From: Dermatophagoides farinae
Lineage: Eukaryota; Arthropoda; Arachnida; Sarcoptiformes; Pyroglyphidae
Assembly (NCBI RefSeq): GCF_024713945.1
Contig: NC_134678.1
Location: 6,634,001-6,698,000 of the forward strand
DNA length: 64,000 bases
Direction: 5' to 3'
The first letter of the stretch is position 1. Each line of letters begins with the position of its first letter. The notes below the pieces were generated by a model. It was not told where the DNA came from and did no database searches. It saw only the letters and a list, made by a program, of their open reading frames with translations. This document shows positions 42,001 through 53,615 of this stretch, piece after piece. Made by a program: the position numbers and the translations under genes.

Positions 42001-42658
42001 TTTTTGATTCTAACAATTTGTAAATGTTTATTATTATATACAATGAGAAAATACAAACAAACAAAAAAAAAATTTTCCAAGTCATGTGAACCACACACAG
42101 AATTCGAATCTATTGTTTTTCTTCTTCTTCTTCAACAACAACGATAATTATTACAAGAATTAATGAAATTATATAAAAAAAAACAAAAACAAAAAAAAAA
42201 TTAAATCTGTTTTTCCATTCATATATGTGTCATCATTGTTGACATATTTTTTTCTGTCAATTTTTTTTTAAATTATTTTTATTTTTAACCATTTGTATAA
42301 TTCATTTTTTTCTCTTCTCTTCATTCATTCATTCGAACGTCAATTGTCATGTGTGTTTTTCTTTCGATTATTGAACTTGTTTCGTTTTTTTTCTCTCTCT
42401 CATACACTCACATTCATTGTCATCATCACCATCGTCATCGTCATCATTTTCTTCGATAAAACTTTTGATTCACTTATTTTCTGAATGAATGAATGAATGA
42501 ATTGAAAAAAAAATTGTGAAAAAAAATTGATTAATAAATAAATTCCATTAAATTATAACCAAAAAAAAAGAATGAATTTCGAATTTTTTTTTTTCGTTGA
42601 TTTTTGAACGTTTTCCAGTGTGGCAATCAGATCTGTCGATTGGATATGAGAATCATTC
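39046..42658. other. 3' region of LARP4 and upstream region of the protease
   Basis: Non-coding and simple-sequence rich: (CA)n near 39875-39900, (CAT)n near 39800, GA/CT tracts near 41660 and poly-T at 41967-41992. It must contain the LARP4 3' UTR, whose end I cannot fix because AATAAA-like strings are frequent. No gene is seen. Confidence 0.5.
41967..41992. repeat. Poly(T) tract
   Basis: Twenty-six consecutive T residues between LARP4 and the protease gene. Confidence 0.95.
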
Positions 42659-43568
42659 ATGAATTTCCACCACCACACATTGCTGCTGTTGTTGTTGTTG
42701 TTGATGATTGCAACGTTGGCTGTACATTGTAATGAATTTCCATTCATAGTATCATTACAATATAGACATAATGATGGATGGCAACATTTTTGTGCTGGAT
42801 CTGTAATCCATAAACAATGGATTCTAACCGCTGCTCATTGTATAATGGATAAATTATTATTTCTTAATCAAACAATTGCTTTAGTGAATCCCAATCGTAT
42901 TGATCGTATTCAAGAACGACAATCGTATCGATTACATTCTGTTTTCATTCATCAACAATTCGATTTGAATACATTGGATAATGATATCGGTTTATTACAA
43001 ACGATTAAATCAATAAGGTTGAAAAAAGATTACATAGTACATTTGCCACGATCATTATTACCATCGATACGAATCAATGATATAGCTATTGTTGCTGGTT
43101 GGGGATCGACTATTTCAAATCATCTTACACAAAATCATCATCAACAACAACAACAACAACAACAATCTAATCATTTATTAAAAGCAACATTACGATTATG
43201 GCCACACGATAATTGTAGTGAATTATATCGTACTCAATTATCATTCATTGTTCCAAATGGAACATTATGCTATTTTTCATCATCGTATCAAGATTCTTGC
43301 CAGATAATTATATCTAATTTATTTTTATTTTTTTCATAATATAAACTGCTTATATACTGTCAATTTTGCTAATCTTTTTTCTTTTCTATTATTACAAGGT
43401 GATTCTGGTGGACCATTATTTCGTCGATTAAATAATCATTATTATGAAATCATTGGAATTGTTTCGTTTGGCGCATTATCATGCGATGGTTCATTGCCCG
43501 GTGTTTATACTAATGTTTTTCAATTTCGTCATTGGATTATTTCGAATATTGAGAAAAATAAATTATGA
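42659..43568 (+). CDS. Trypsin-like serine protease (S1), with a defective or unusual splice junction
   Basis: Two coding parts (42659 to about 43303, and about 43399-43568) make a roughly 270-residue S1A protease. A Leu-rich signal peptide (residues 1-22) is followed directly by EFPFIVSLQ, so the usual activation site and IVGG N-terminus are missing; an in-frame stop lies just before this ATG. The catalytic His is in LTAAHC (His60), the Asp in LDNDIGLL (Asp109) and the Ser in GDSGGP in part 2. Asp in QDSC marks trypsin specificity. Part 2 ends SCDGSLPGVYT and a helix with HWIISNIE. A polyglutamine insert lies near residue 165. The break is odd: CAG is followed by ATAATT, not GT, and an ordinary ACAAG acceptor would shift the frame by one. 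It is either a recent pseudogene, a sequence error or a rare intron. It converges on the TNF-receptor-like gene. Confidence 0.8.
43304..43398 (+). other. Non-canonical intron-like interruption in the protease
   Basis: Ninety-five AT-rich bases, with stops, separate QDSCQ from GDSGGP. The left edge reads TGCCAG/ATAATTATATC and the right edge TTACAAG/GTGATTC. No GT-AG, GC-AG or standard AT-AC placement restores CQGDSGGP in frame. Confidence 0.7.
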
Positions 43569-43852
43569 TAGAGATTGAAAGAATTTTTTTTATGTACAAA
43601 AAGTTATTAGGAAAATATACAGAAATTTTTTAAAAAAAGAATGGTTAAAGATGTAAGAAATGTGATGAAAAAAAGGTGTAAAAAAATCCTCAGGCTACTC
43701 ATGAATTCTTGACGAATTTCACAAATAATTTTTTTCCTCATTTATTTGTTGTTTGATACAAAAACAAAAACTGAATAAAAAAACGTATAGACACATTATA
43801 CAACAATGAAATTGTGATTAGATTTTTTTTTTGTTTGTTTGTTTGGAAAATT

Positions 43853-46800
43853 TTATTGCCTTGATGTTGATGTGTGATTTTGTTGTTGCTGTCGTTGTCT
43901 TTGCTGTTGATGATAATTTTGTCGGACAACAACACGAGCACAATCAACACGGCCTATTCTTATCAAAGCATTGCTTAATGTAGCCAATGATGGCGGTCCA
44001 GCAATCTCAGTTTCCGTTGATTGTTGTTGTTGTTGTTGTTGATGATGATGATCATCTGGTGATGTAGTCATCTGTGATGACCAATCTAATAATAATAAAC
44101 GAATAGCTTTGAATGTATCAATCATTTTTAGGCCATTGGTGATAGTCGTTGCTTTTGATTCGAATTGAACGATATGTTTTTCATCATAGCCTATATGGTA
44201 ATAGAAAATATAAATAAAATGTATCAATACAAATAGATCGATGGCTCATACCTAATTCTCTGGCCAATAAACGCCAAATTTCTGTATCTTTTCCAAGCAT
44301 ATTTTCTAATGCTTGCCGTATTTCAATGGTTAAATGTTCAACATCATCACTGATCAATGGAACCGATTGAATCGATCCATTTGATGTGGATGTCGTCGAT
44401 GTAGGACTATTTGAACCAATTAATAATTCATTGTAGGTTTTCTGTCCATAATGATTTGTTGTTGTTAATGGTGTCGAACGATTATTATTATTATTATGAA
44501 TATGGAATTTTCTTTGCGTCGATTCTTTTTGATTTAATGCCGAAAATAATGGCATGACTGAATTATGATGATGATAATGTGGTAATGGTGATTGATATGG
44601 TGATATATCAGTAGTTTGACTTGATAACCATGCTGGAATGTTATAGGAATATTGATGTTGTGGACATGTTTGAATTGAAGATGTCAAGATATTATTATTT
44701 GCATTATATGGAGGTGGTGGTGGTGGTGGCGGCGGTAAAAGTTTCGTATGATGACCATGATGTGTATGTATACTCGAAGAATCGTTAACACGTTGATGAT
44801 CAACACGTAACATAAGAGAATTATTACATTTTAATTGAATCAATGCATAAATACAGAATGTAAATACAATGATGACCAACATTGAAATGTATAATGGTAA
44901 AAGATGTACACCATTCGTATGGTTTCTAATTCGATCAAAATTTGTTGCGGATGAAGATGATGATAATGATGATGATGATCCATCTATTGTATTACCATTA
45001 GAATATATGGCCAAATCATCCGTTTCAGATGGTTGTTGTCCATCATCAATGGTATTCAGATATGAATCCATTAAAGCTGATCGATCTATAAAATAAAAAC
45101 AAAATACATTAGTATATATATAAACCAAAATCAAAATGAATAATCATCATAATTCCTATATAATTCCAAATCATTATCGTCAATTTTTTTTTATATTTTA
45201 AAATTATAATTTACGAGATACAAACATACGCGTGTCAACATTGATTATTTGTATACACAAAAAAAAAAACACTAAAAGTAAGGTAATAAGGTATTTTGAC
45301 TAGAAGGAATTTTTTTTCTTTTCCTTTTCATTTGATTCAATCACTTCAAATCACAACCATATTATCTATTTATTAAGATGATGATGATCATCATCATAGA
45401 TTATTATTATTAGATTTTTTTTTCTTCTTCTTATTCATTCACCGATTTCAGATATGAATGCCTGTTGGTTTTTTTTTTTTGCTTTTTTTCAAAGCCGATA
45501 TAATATCATCAACAAACGAATGGAAAAGTTCGACAAAAGAACAGAAAAAAAATCAAACATAGCTTCTTTGAAAAGATCATTTTTTTCTTCGTTTTTTTTT
45601 TTGTTTTCTTTCTTCATTATCATCATCATCATCATTTTGATCGCCGACAATGATGATGATTATTATTAGTCTGTATAGGTATTACAGTTCGGTTCGGATC
45701 TGATGATGTGTTCAAAAGCAGTGGTGAACAGGAAACGCCTTTTTCTCACCTTTTTTTCTCGTCTCTAGACCATTCATTTTCATTCATCATTCATTCTCCT
45801 GTCTTTTTTTTTCTATAGCCTTAAAAAAAATGTTTGAAATCAAAGTGAAAAGAAAGAGAAAACCTTTGACCTTCTTCGTCAAACGATGATGAACGAATAA
45901 AATGAATGTGCCATGACCAAATGATAATGGTATTCTGTATGAAATAGCAACAACAACCACCACTGATTGGCCATGGTCAAAGATAACAACAGCAACCACC
46001 ATCACCGACTTTTTTCTTAATAATAATAATAACTTATAATTTGCCAACCAAAACGCAAACTAACAATAACTTTTAACTTTGAATTTCATATTCTTTAGTA
46101 AAAAATTTTGATGATTCAAAGGTCGGTAGGTCAAAAATTGGTACCTTTTGGCTTTTTCTTTACAAAAAAAAAAAAAAAAAAATACGGCAGCATCAACAAT
46201 CGAATCGCCGACTAACCGAAAGAACGATGATAATGATGATCAACCATATAGATAAAAGGCGAGGTTTGCAAAAGGTATACAAAAAAAAAAAATTTCTGTT
46301 TGCTTCGAATACTGACTAAGTGTGTGTGTGTGTATATGTGTTGTTCATATATGGTTCAATTAAATCTAAATGACAGCTTTGAGCCCGATAAACAACATTT
46401 TTCTTCAGTTGTTTTTTTTTCGCTATAGTTGTGTGTATGGTGTTTGGTTGGTTGATTGATCATTAGTGATCTCACTTTCCTATACGATTGAACTGAAACA
46501 CGGACAATATGATGGAGAAAAAAAAGAAATTTTTTTCTGAATTTTGCTCGCGAATATCTTTTTTTGTTGTTGCTTTGTTTTCATTACGATACATTTCAAG
46601 AAAAAAAATCAAAAGAAATAACCGAAATATATATTATATATATGAAGCCATTTGACAAATTCAATATGAATGAATGGAAAAGAAAAATGTCTGAATGAAT
46701 TTGGACAAATTTGTCTGGATGAATGTGGATGACTATTAAAGAAAAATCAATTAAATGTTTACCTTGATGTGTTTTATGCTATATAACTTGTGTGCTGTGT

Positions 46801-49521
46801 TCAGATCATTATATCATATATTCATAGAAAAGGTAATTAAGGTAAACCGAATGATGATAATGATGGACAACAGCAACAGGTTGTACGAATAAATTTCAAA
46901 TTCAATTCATTTTTTTTCTGATATAATGAATAAGGTTCTGTGATAAATAAATCTAGATGATATGTTCAAAAGAACTTGGTCAACAGCAATAATAACAAAA
47001 GATGAAAATTCGTGACTGAAAAAATTAATCATCAATTTTGGACTGAATATAAGAGTCGAAACAAAAAAAAAAGAAAAGAAAACGATGACTTAGATGAAGG
47101 TAAGGTAGATGCTATAATAATGATAATAATGAGGATGTGAATGAATGGTTTTTCTGAGTCTGATAAAATGAACAACAACAATGAGAGAATAATAATGAAA
47201 AAAAATTCAAATCGAATATTAGCATGGTGTTGTTGTTGTTGTCCAAAGAGGACAATCAATATGATCGAGAAAAAAATATGATGGATCAAAATCAAATCAA
47301 AAATGAATGATAATTACTTACCAATACAGATTGTGTCACGGTTACCATCACATCCGGAAATCATTTCTATTTTTAAAAAATCAAAAAAAGAAAAAGGAAA
47401 AATGAGTTTTCTCTTTCCCACTGTCACTATCTTGTACTACATTAAAGTTAATTATTTTTAAGTGAATTTTTTTCTTTCTAAAAAAAATTCAATTATAGAT
47501 CTTCTTCGTCGTAGTCGTCATTTGATCGACAAATATCAATTAAATTGAATTCAGGTCGATAGTCGATGATTTGATTTGATTGGCATGACGAAACAACGAC
47601 AACAAAATAGATGATTGAACTGGTTTGGTATTGAACAAAACTACTAACCTTGATTAGGACCACACTTTGAGCATTTTATGCAACCAAGCGTGCCAACTGA
47701 AGCACCGGAAAAAGTTCCCGGTTGACATTGTCGACAAACAGTGTTACGAGACCACCTGCATGTACGCCACACACCTAAAATATAAATCAAAAAAAGCAGA
47801 AAGAATGGAAAAAAATATAGTGTGTGTTATTATGGTTGATCATTATGATTGTATACGAAAAAAAACTGTTCCAATTGAATTGGGTACAAAACATTTGTTT
47901 TGAAGTCAATTCAACATTTTTATGGTCAAAAACGAATGAATGAATTTATGAATGAGAAATCGGAATCATTTGAACATATCGCAAATCTTTATTTTTTTCA
48001 GTTGGTGGTGGTGGTGACAATCCTCAATGTAATAAATATCACCCTTGTATCATATCATATATCTATTATATGTTAGCAATACAATTTATCGGATATATAC
48101 AAAAAAAAAGATACCGGCATACAATCATAATCATCATCATCATGATTATGATTACATGCATGAATCGAATCAAATTTTTTTGATCTTTTTTTTTCCTACA
48201 CACATTTGTTATTTATTATAATTTTTTTCCAATCCTCAATGGTCAAATCAAAGAGAAGGGTGTTGATGGCAATAATATCAAAATAGATCGAATCGTCAAT
48301 AAAATCAAAAAAAAGACAGAAATAAATGCTAATAAAATTTGCCGTATGTTTACAATCGTAAAAATCAAATATTTATGACAGTGTTGTTTGTGTGTGTGTG
48401 TGTGTGACTTAGTTATTCAAATACGGTTATGGCAATTTTAGAATATCAAAAATTATATGACCAGAGAATAAAGAGAGAGAGAGAGAGAGAGGGAAAGAAT
48501 CATAAAAATTTCAATTCCGATGTTTGATGAACATTCTAAATAACAGACAATTGAAATGGACAAAATTTTTAATGTGAAAAAAAGTGAAAGCAAAAAAAAA
48601 ATTTCACACAATAATGATTCATTGTTTATGATTCGAAATGAATTTCTGGTTCTAGCATAATAATTCTTTCTATCATTTGAATTATCATCCATCCATAGAA
48701 TGGACTGTATGTAAAGATGGAACAAAAGATTGTCATTGTCTGTGGGATTCTATTTTTGGTCATACCACACACACACATATGGTTTTGTGTTTATAGATAA
48801 AAAACCAAAAAAAAAAAAAAATTTTCTTACCATAACCAGATGGACATTCTGAACATGGTTTACATGTTCCATCCAATATTGACATATACCATCCTTGTGT
48901 ACAAACACATTCCATATTATTTGTACGATTACATTGTCGTAATATGATTGCACCTGATGGACATTTAGATAAACATTCATGACAATGACCGGTACGTTGA
49001 TTCCAATATGTTTTTCCATCAATACAATCATTTACAGTAATATTATTAGATGATTGATTTTGATTAATTATTGTTGATAATGATAAATTTTTTAGAATCA
49101 CATGACTAATAAAAATTTTGGAACGATTAGAATTCGAATGTTGTTGCTGTTGCTGTTGTTGTTGTTGATGATGATGATGTTGATGTTGGCCATTGATTTT
49201 GGCTATAATATTCAGATCACTAATATTCAATGATTGATTTTGTTGAAGATGATTATTACTATTATTATTATTAACCAAATGAATTAGCCATTTTGGTAGA
49301 ATCCTTTGTGGATTATCTTTTGTTGTCTTTGTCGTTGTTGTTGTTGTTGTTGTTGAATATATTATTAACGGATTTATCGTTGTAATCACTTCATTATTAT
49401 CACCGAAAACATTTTGTTGTTGTTGTTGTTGTTGAGAATCAGCTGATATAAATGTTCGATATGAATCGAAAAATGTTAAAAATATTAGAAAAATATTCGA
49501 AATACAATGTTTATGATGCAT
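43853..49521 (-). CDS. TNF receptor superfamily member with death domain (p75NTR/NGFR-like)
   Basis: Five exons, all joined in phase 1 (49521-48831, 47774-47649, 47366-47322, 45085-44252, 44190-43853), give 677 residues. The start at 49521 gives a signal peptide (HCISNIFLIFLTFF); an upstream in-frame Met at 49572 would add 17 basic residues. A long Gln/His/Asn/Thr-rich stretch (30-160) comes before the cysteine-rich repeats (166-287: CIDGKTYWNQRTGHC, CHECLSKCPSG, CVCTQGW, CKPCSECPSG, NTVCRQCQPGTFS, CIKCSKCGP). One membrane span (about 349-372) follows, then a Pro-rich and Asn-rich linker, and a death domain split by the last intron (about 540-640; EIWRLLARELGYDEKHIVQF). IWRLLARELGY closely resembles the p75NTR death domain. 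It probably binds a neurotrophin/Spatzle- or TNF-like ligand and signals through death-domain adaptors; the ligand is unknown. Confidence 0.88.
45086..47321. other. Third intron of the TNF-receptor-like gene (2.2 kb)
   Basis: AT-rich, with (CAT)n, GT runs near 46320 and poly-A near 46170. No nested gene is recognised. Smaller introns of the same gene are at 47367-47648 and 47775-48830; the latter contains a GA tract near 48473-48491. Confidence 0.5.
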
Positions 49522-51788
49522 TTTTTTTCTTTTCTTTTTTTTTGTTTCTGGTTTTTTACATGAATGAAACATGAAAATTCACATAAAAATTTGATAATAA
49601 TGATGACAACAAATTAAATTTTTTTTTTATTTTTTAAGAACAAGAAAAAAAATTTTGACAAATTGTCAATTATCAAGATGAACAAGAGATCACATGTTTT
49701 TTTTTTACTGCCAAAGTTTAACGAAATGACTAACGAACAAGAACATGGGTGAAGTGAATAGTTTGAACATTCGAATGAGAATGATCTAAGATCATTCAAA
49801 AACAACATGCATGCAACAGTCAACAAGATGGTCAATCAGATCGGTGTGTGTGTTGAACGATATGTGAAGAACCTCGAATCTCGTGTGATGATGATAATGA
49901 TGATAATATTCACTTTTTTTCCACTAACAAAACAACATGTTATTTCATTGTATGGTGAGGTGTTTTTTTTTGTCTGTTTTCAACTTGTTGAATGTTGGCA
50001 AACCACCTTTTTTAATACCATCTTTAGTTTATAATACACATATACAACAATGGCAAAAGGATCGTTGTTTTTTTTTCATTTTTAGTAGATCTTTTTTTTT
50101 TTGTATGAAGAATTTTACCACCACACCGAGAACTTTGGTTTATTTTTCTGCATTTTACGCGGCATGGTGTGTGTGTGTGTGTTTGTATTGATCGATAATA
50201 CCTCCAAGTACACCACACTCTTTCGTCTGATGATGACCAGTTCTTCTTCTTTTTTGTTGTTGTTGTTGGAAAAGAGAAAAAAAAGCTTTGGTGGTGGTGA
50301 TTTGGTTGTAAAATGTTGTTTGTTGATTGGTTGGTTGGCTCGGTGTATATACCCGAATATAAAGAGAGAAAGAGAGAGTTTGATTTTTTAGTGAAGAAGA
50401 AATTTGCCGACACACACAAATACATTTACAGACAAACACGATCAATGAACAACAACAACAACAAAAGTTGTATACAATTCGCCGACGAAATATCCCGAGA
50501 AATAATAATAATAATAAATGCCGACACAAGAAGAAGAAAAATTTGGAAAGAGAAAAAAAAACCTAGCTACGATTTTTGCATACATACACACACACACACA
50601 CCAATCGAAATGACGACAACCAGAAAAAAATGCTATCTATCTATCTATCGTTGTACGAATATATTCTTTTCCTCCCCACCCCCCACAAACACACAAAAAA
50701 ATAATACTTTATGGTACCACATTTACAAACACGAATATTATTATAAACGAATTATGTAGCCAAAGAAGAAGAAGACGAAGAAGAAGATAAAAACAACGAA
50801 TGAATTTATACGGTCGATCCTTGTTTGTATTTATGTAAAATGTACATTTGATAATCGTCGGCATCGTTCAGAGGTCATTAAGAATGTAATACATACATAC
50901 ACACATGCATACAAACAAACAAACAAACAAACAACCGATAGGACAATAGCCTATAGAATCAAAATCAAAGTTCGAGCTTGGTATAATCAGAACAACCGAC
51001 GACAAGACACACGAATAAATAACAACGAAAATTTGATGATGATGATGATGACCATGAAATATGTTTGTTGGACAAACATAAATATTTTTTTATTTTTACC
51101 CGAATCATATTGATGAAACGAAAAAAAAACAAAGACGACGACGACGACAAAAAAAAATTTTTTTTTTATTTCATTTCCAAATTCTTATGAAAATATACGA
51201 TAATGGAAAATTAAAAGACAAAAAATAGAAATCTATCACAAATGAAAAAAAAATGGTTCGATGATCATCATCATAATAATGATGATGATGATAAAAGCAA
51301 ACAAAACAAAAAAAAAACCAAACCGTCATGTCATCATATACACTTGAAATTTTTTTTTTATTTTTTATTTTATGAGACTGGATATATCCAACGAAAGTGA
51401 AACGAAAAATGTATAGTGATCAAAGTTTGCCGCAAACCAAAAAAAAAAAAAAAAAACAGAAAACAGAAACAGAAAACAAAACAAACCAAATCATAGAATA
51501 AACAGGAAAAAATATTGAATAAATGATGATAATCATTATTGTGATAGATTTGATAAAAGAATATGCCGATGAAATCATCATCATTTCATTTTAACCAGTC
51601 AAGTTTTTTTTTACTTTTCTTTTTTTTTGGTGATGATTGGTTGTCTATTTTTCGTTAAACCACATCATCATCATCATCACACATAGATCAAAAGAACCGC
51701 TAGAATTTACATATGGATACACAGGTCTTTTTTTTATTTTTATCATTTTTCAATACAAAAAAAAATCTAGTTTTACTTTTAAATTATT
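49522..51788. other. Spacer between the TNF-receptor-like gene and MRPS23
   Basis: Contains the presumed promoter of the receptor gene and the 3' end of MRPS23. Repeats include (CA)n near 50585-50600, CTAT tetranucleotides near 50633-50650, GAA triplets near 50764-50790, CAAA repeats near 50910-50935 and (GAT)n near 51035. No exon is recognised. Confidence 0.5.
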
Positions 51789-52414
51789 CTATGATGATGA
51801 TGATGACGACGATTTGGATGTGGATATGAATGTACGTTTCATATCGGAATCTTTACGACGTCTCAATTGTACACCACAATCATCAATAAGAGCTTTTTCC
51901 GTTTCATCAAACAATTTCGGGCTATTTAGATCAATTTCATCCAAACCTTTGGATTGTGCCAATTGTAAATATTTAGCGATAAACATTTCACAAACACCCA
52001 TTTTTGATGCTTTCAAATCGGATGGTTTATCGGATATAAAATCATGGATCATTACTGAATCACCGTATGTTCGAAAGAATCGACTAAAATAGTCATTAAA
52101 CAAAGAAATTCAGTTTATTTTATTTTTTTTTAATTTCAAAAAGATTATAAAAACTTACGATCGTAGAATATCTTCAGGATAGAAAATCGGCTTAATTTCG
52201 ATTTCGGGTTCTGGTCGAATGGCTAGCGGTTCAACAGTTGGAGGAAAATGTTGATAAACATCATACCAGATTGGACGATTTTCTTTTAAAACAGCACCGG
52301 ATTTAATCAAACCTGTATATCTATCAAAATCAATTGATTGAGCATTTGAATTGAAATAATTTTTGCATACCTTTTGAATATTGTGGAAAGTTTTTCAACT
52401 CTACTTCCAGCCAT
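51789..52414 (-). CDS. MRPS23: Mitochondrial small ribosomal subunit protein mS23
   Basis: Three exons (52414-52371, 52320-52159, 52083-51789) with GT-AG introns of 50 and 75 nt give 166 residues. It begins MAGSRVEKLSTIFKRYTGLI, nearly the same as vertebrate MRPS23 (MAGSRLE...IFSR). The middle has SGAVLKENRPIWYDVYQHFP, which matches the family's GVLKEKPLWFDVYDAFPP, followed by EDILRSRFFRTYG and an alpha-helical end with TEKALIDDCGVQLRRRK. mS23 is a metazoan-specific component of the 28S mitoribosomal subunit. The tail is a Ser run encoded by (TCA)n-type repeats with no counterpart in other animals, so its length may vary. The gene is head to head with NDUFB3, with 180 bp between start codons. 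Confidence 0.92.
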
Positions 52415-52594
52415 TTTTAAAAATCAAATAAACGATTTTCTAAGAATTTTTTAAAATTTTTTCGTCGTTTGAATCACATGTGTTTTATTTTTATATCGTC
52501 GTCTATGAACAGAGCTGAAAATCGAAACAAAAACAGAGGACAAGCAGGTTGATTTTTTTTTCTGACCATTTTGTGATTTTTTTTCTATCAGATT
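52415..52594. promoter_or_regulatory. Bidirectional promoter between MRPS23 and NDUFB3
   Basis: Only 180 bp separate the start codons of two nuclear genes for mitochondrial proteins that point away from each other. The short gap must carry both promoters and 5' UTRs. No TATA box or other named site is evident. Confidence 0.6.
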
Positions 52595-53074
52595 ATGGGA
52601 CGTGATCTAATTAGTCGAATTTTCGGTGGTCCCGTTAGTGATACTGGTCCATCGGCTGCACGAAAACCAACACCTGGATTCAATCTACCGCCTGGTGCTT
52701 ACATACCTGATTATAAAATCTACAAGGTTGAAGATGCACCCGAATTACATACGATTCAACGTCGTTTAGCTGCTCGTGGATTGAAATCCAATTGGTTAAG
52801 GTAAATTAAATATTATTCGATGATAAGTTATCGATTTGCTAATCCTTTTATTTGATAAAATTCTTAAAGAAACGAAGTATGGCGTTATAGCCGCAAAGAA
52901 TGGGGTACGGAAGCCTGGCGTTTGGCAAGTTTGTTTACCTATGGTTGGAAATATGCCATACCATTATTGATTGTTACAGCAATCTATGAAAATTTTTATA
53001 ATAAAGATAGCCATCATGGTGGTGGTGGACATCACGATGATCATCATGGCCATTCAAGTAGTAGTCATCATTAG
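52595..53074 (+). CDS. NDUFB3: NADH:ubiquinone oxidoreductase subunit B3 (complex I B12)
   Basis: Two exons (52595-52800 and 52870-53074; 69-nt intron, GTAAAT...AAAG) give 136 residues. NDUFB3 is a single-span accessory subunit of the distal membrane arm of complex I. The conserved core is IPDYKIYKVEDAPELHTIQ, RRLAARGLKSNWLRNEVWRY and a hydrophobic helix AIPLLIVTAIY, matching [30 protein letters not shown] and RNEAWRY of vertebrates. The N-terminus has an extra Gly/Pro-containing leader, whereas the C-terminus is a Gly/His/Ser-rich tail. In mammals the His-rich segment is at the N-terminus instead. The poly(A) signal is probably AATAAA at 53136. Confidence 0.93.
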
Positions 53075-53135
53075 TCGATATTTAAAAAAAAATTGTATTT
53101 GAAATTCTTTGCTAATTAACAATTCATAAAAATTT

Positions 53136-53141
53136 AATAAA
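53136..53141 (+). promoter_or_regulatory. Poly(A) signal of NDUFB3
   Basis: AATAAA 62 nt after the NDUFB3 stop codon, on the sense strand. Confidence 0.5.
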
Positions 53142-53615
53142 ATTGATGATTGATCAGTCGATTGTACAAATTTTTTTTTCATCTATGCAATGAACATGGA
53201 AAAATGATATTTTGGTCCTAGAATATTTAACGATTCGATGATACATATTTGCAAGTTGGACAAACGATCCTCAATCCCACCTTTGTGTAGTGACCATTCA
53301 AATTTTGATTTAAATTTTACATAATAATTTTCATTTTTCTTAATAAATAAATTTTGTCATTATTTATTTTTGATATTCTAAATTTTTGTTGTGTGTGAAT
53401 TTTAAATTAGCAATTTTATTGATAAAATCAGCTGACTGATGATTATAATAAATGGAAAAGTTTCTCTGGGAAAAAAAATTGAACAAAAAATTTAAAATAT
53501 TTCCAGAAATTCATGATTAGTAACGGGCATTTAGAATTTTATAAAAAACAGCACTAATCGAATTTCCGAGCAACTAATTGCATAGGTTTTTGGTGTTGTA
53601 ATTTTTTCCACAAAA
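53142..53615. other. Spacer before the RCC1-BTB gene
   Basis: AT-rich and less repetitive than other spacers. It holds the promoter of the RCC1-BTB gene. A sequence near 53425-53445 (TCAGCTGACTGATGA) includes an E-box-like CAGCTG; its use is unknown. Confidence 0.35.

Noticed and set aside
43304-43398. U12-type AT-AC intron in the protease
   Set aside because: Although it begins AT and contains TTAC near its end, the donor does not match the U12 ATATCCTT consensus and the AC placement does not start at that AT in frame.
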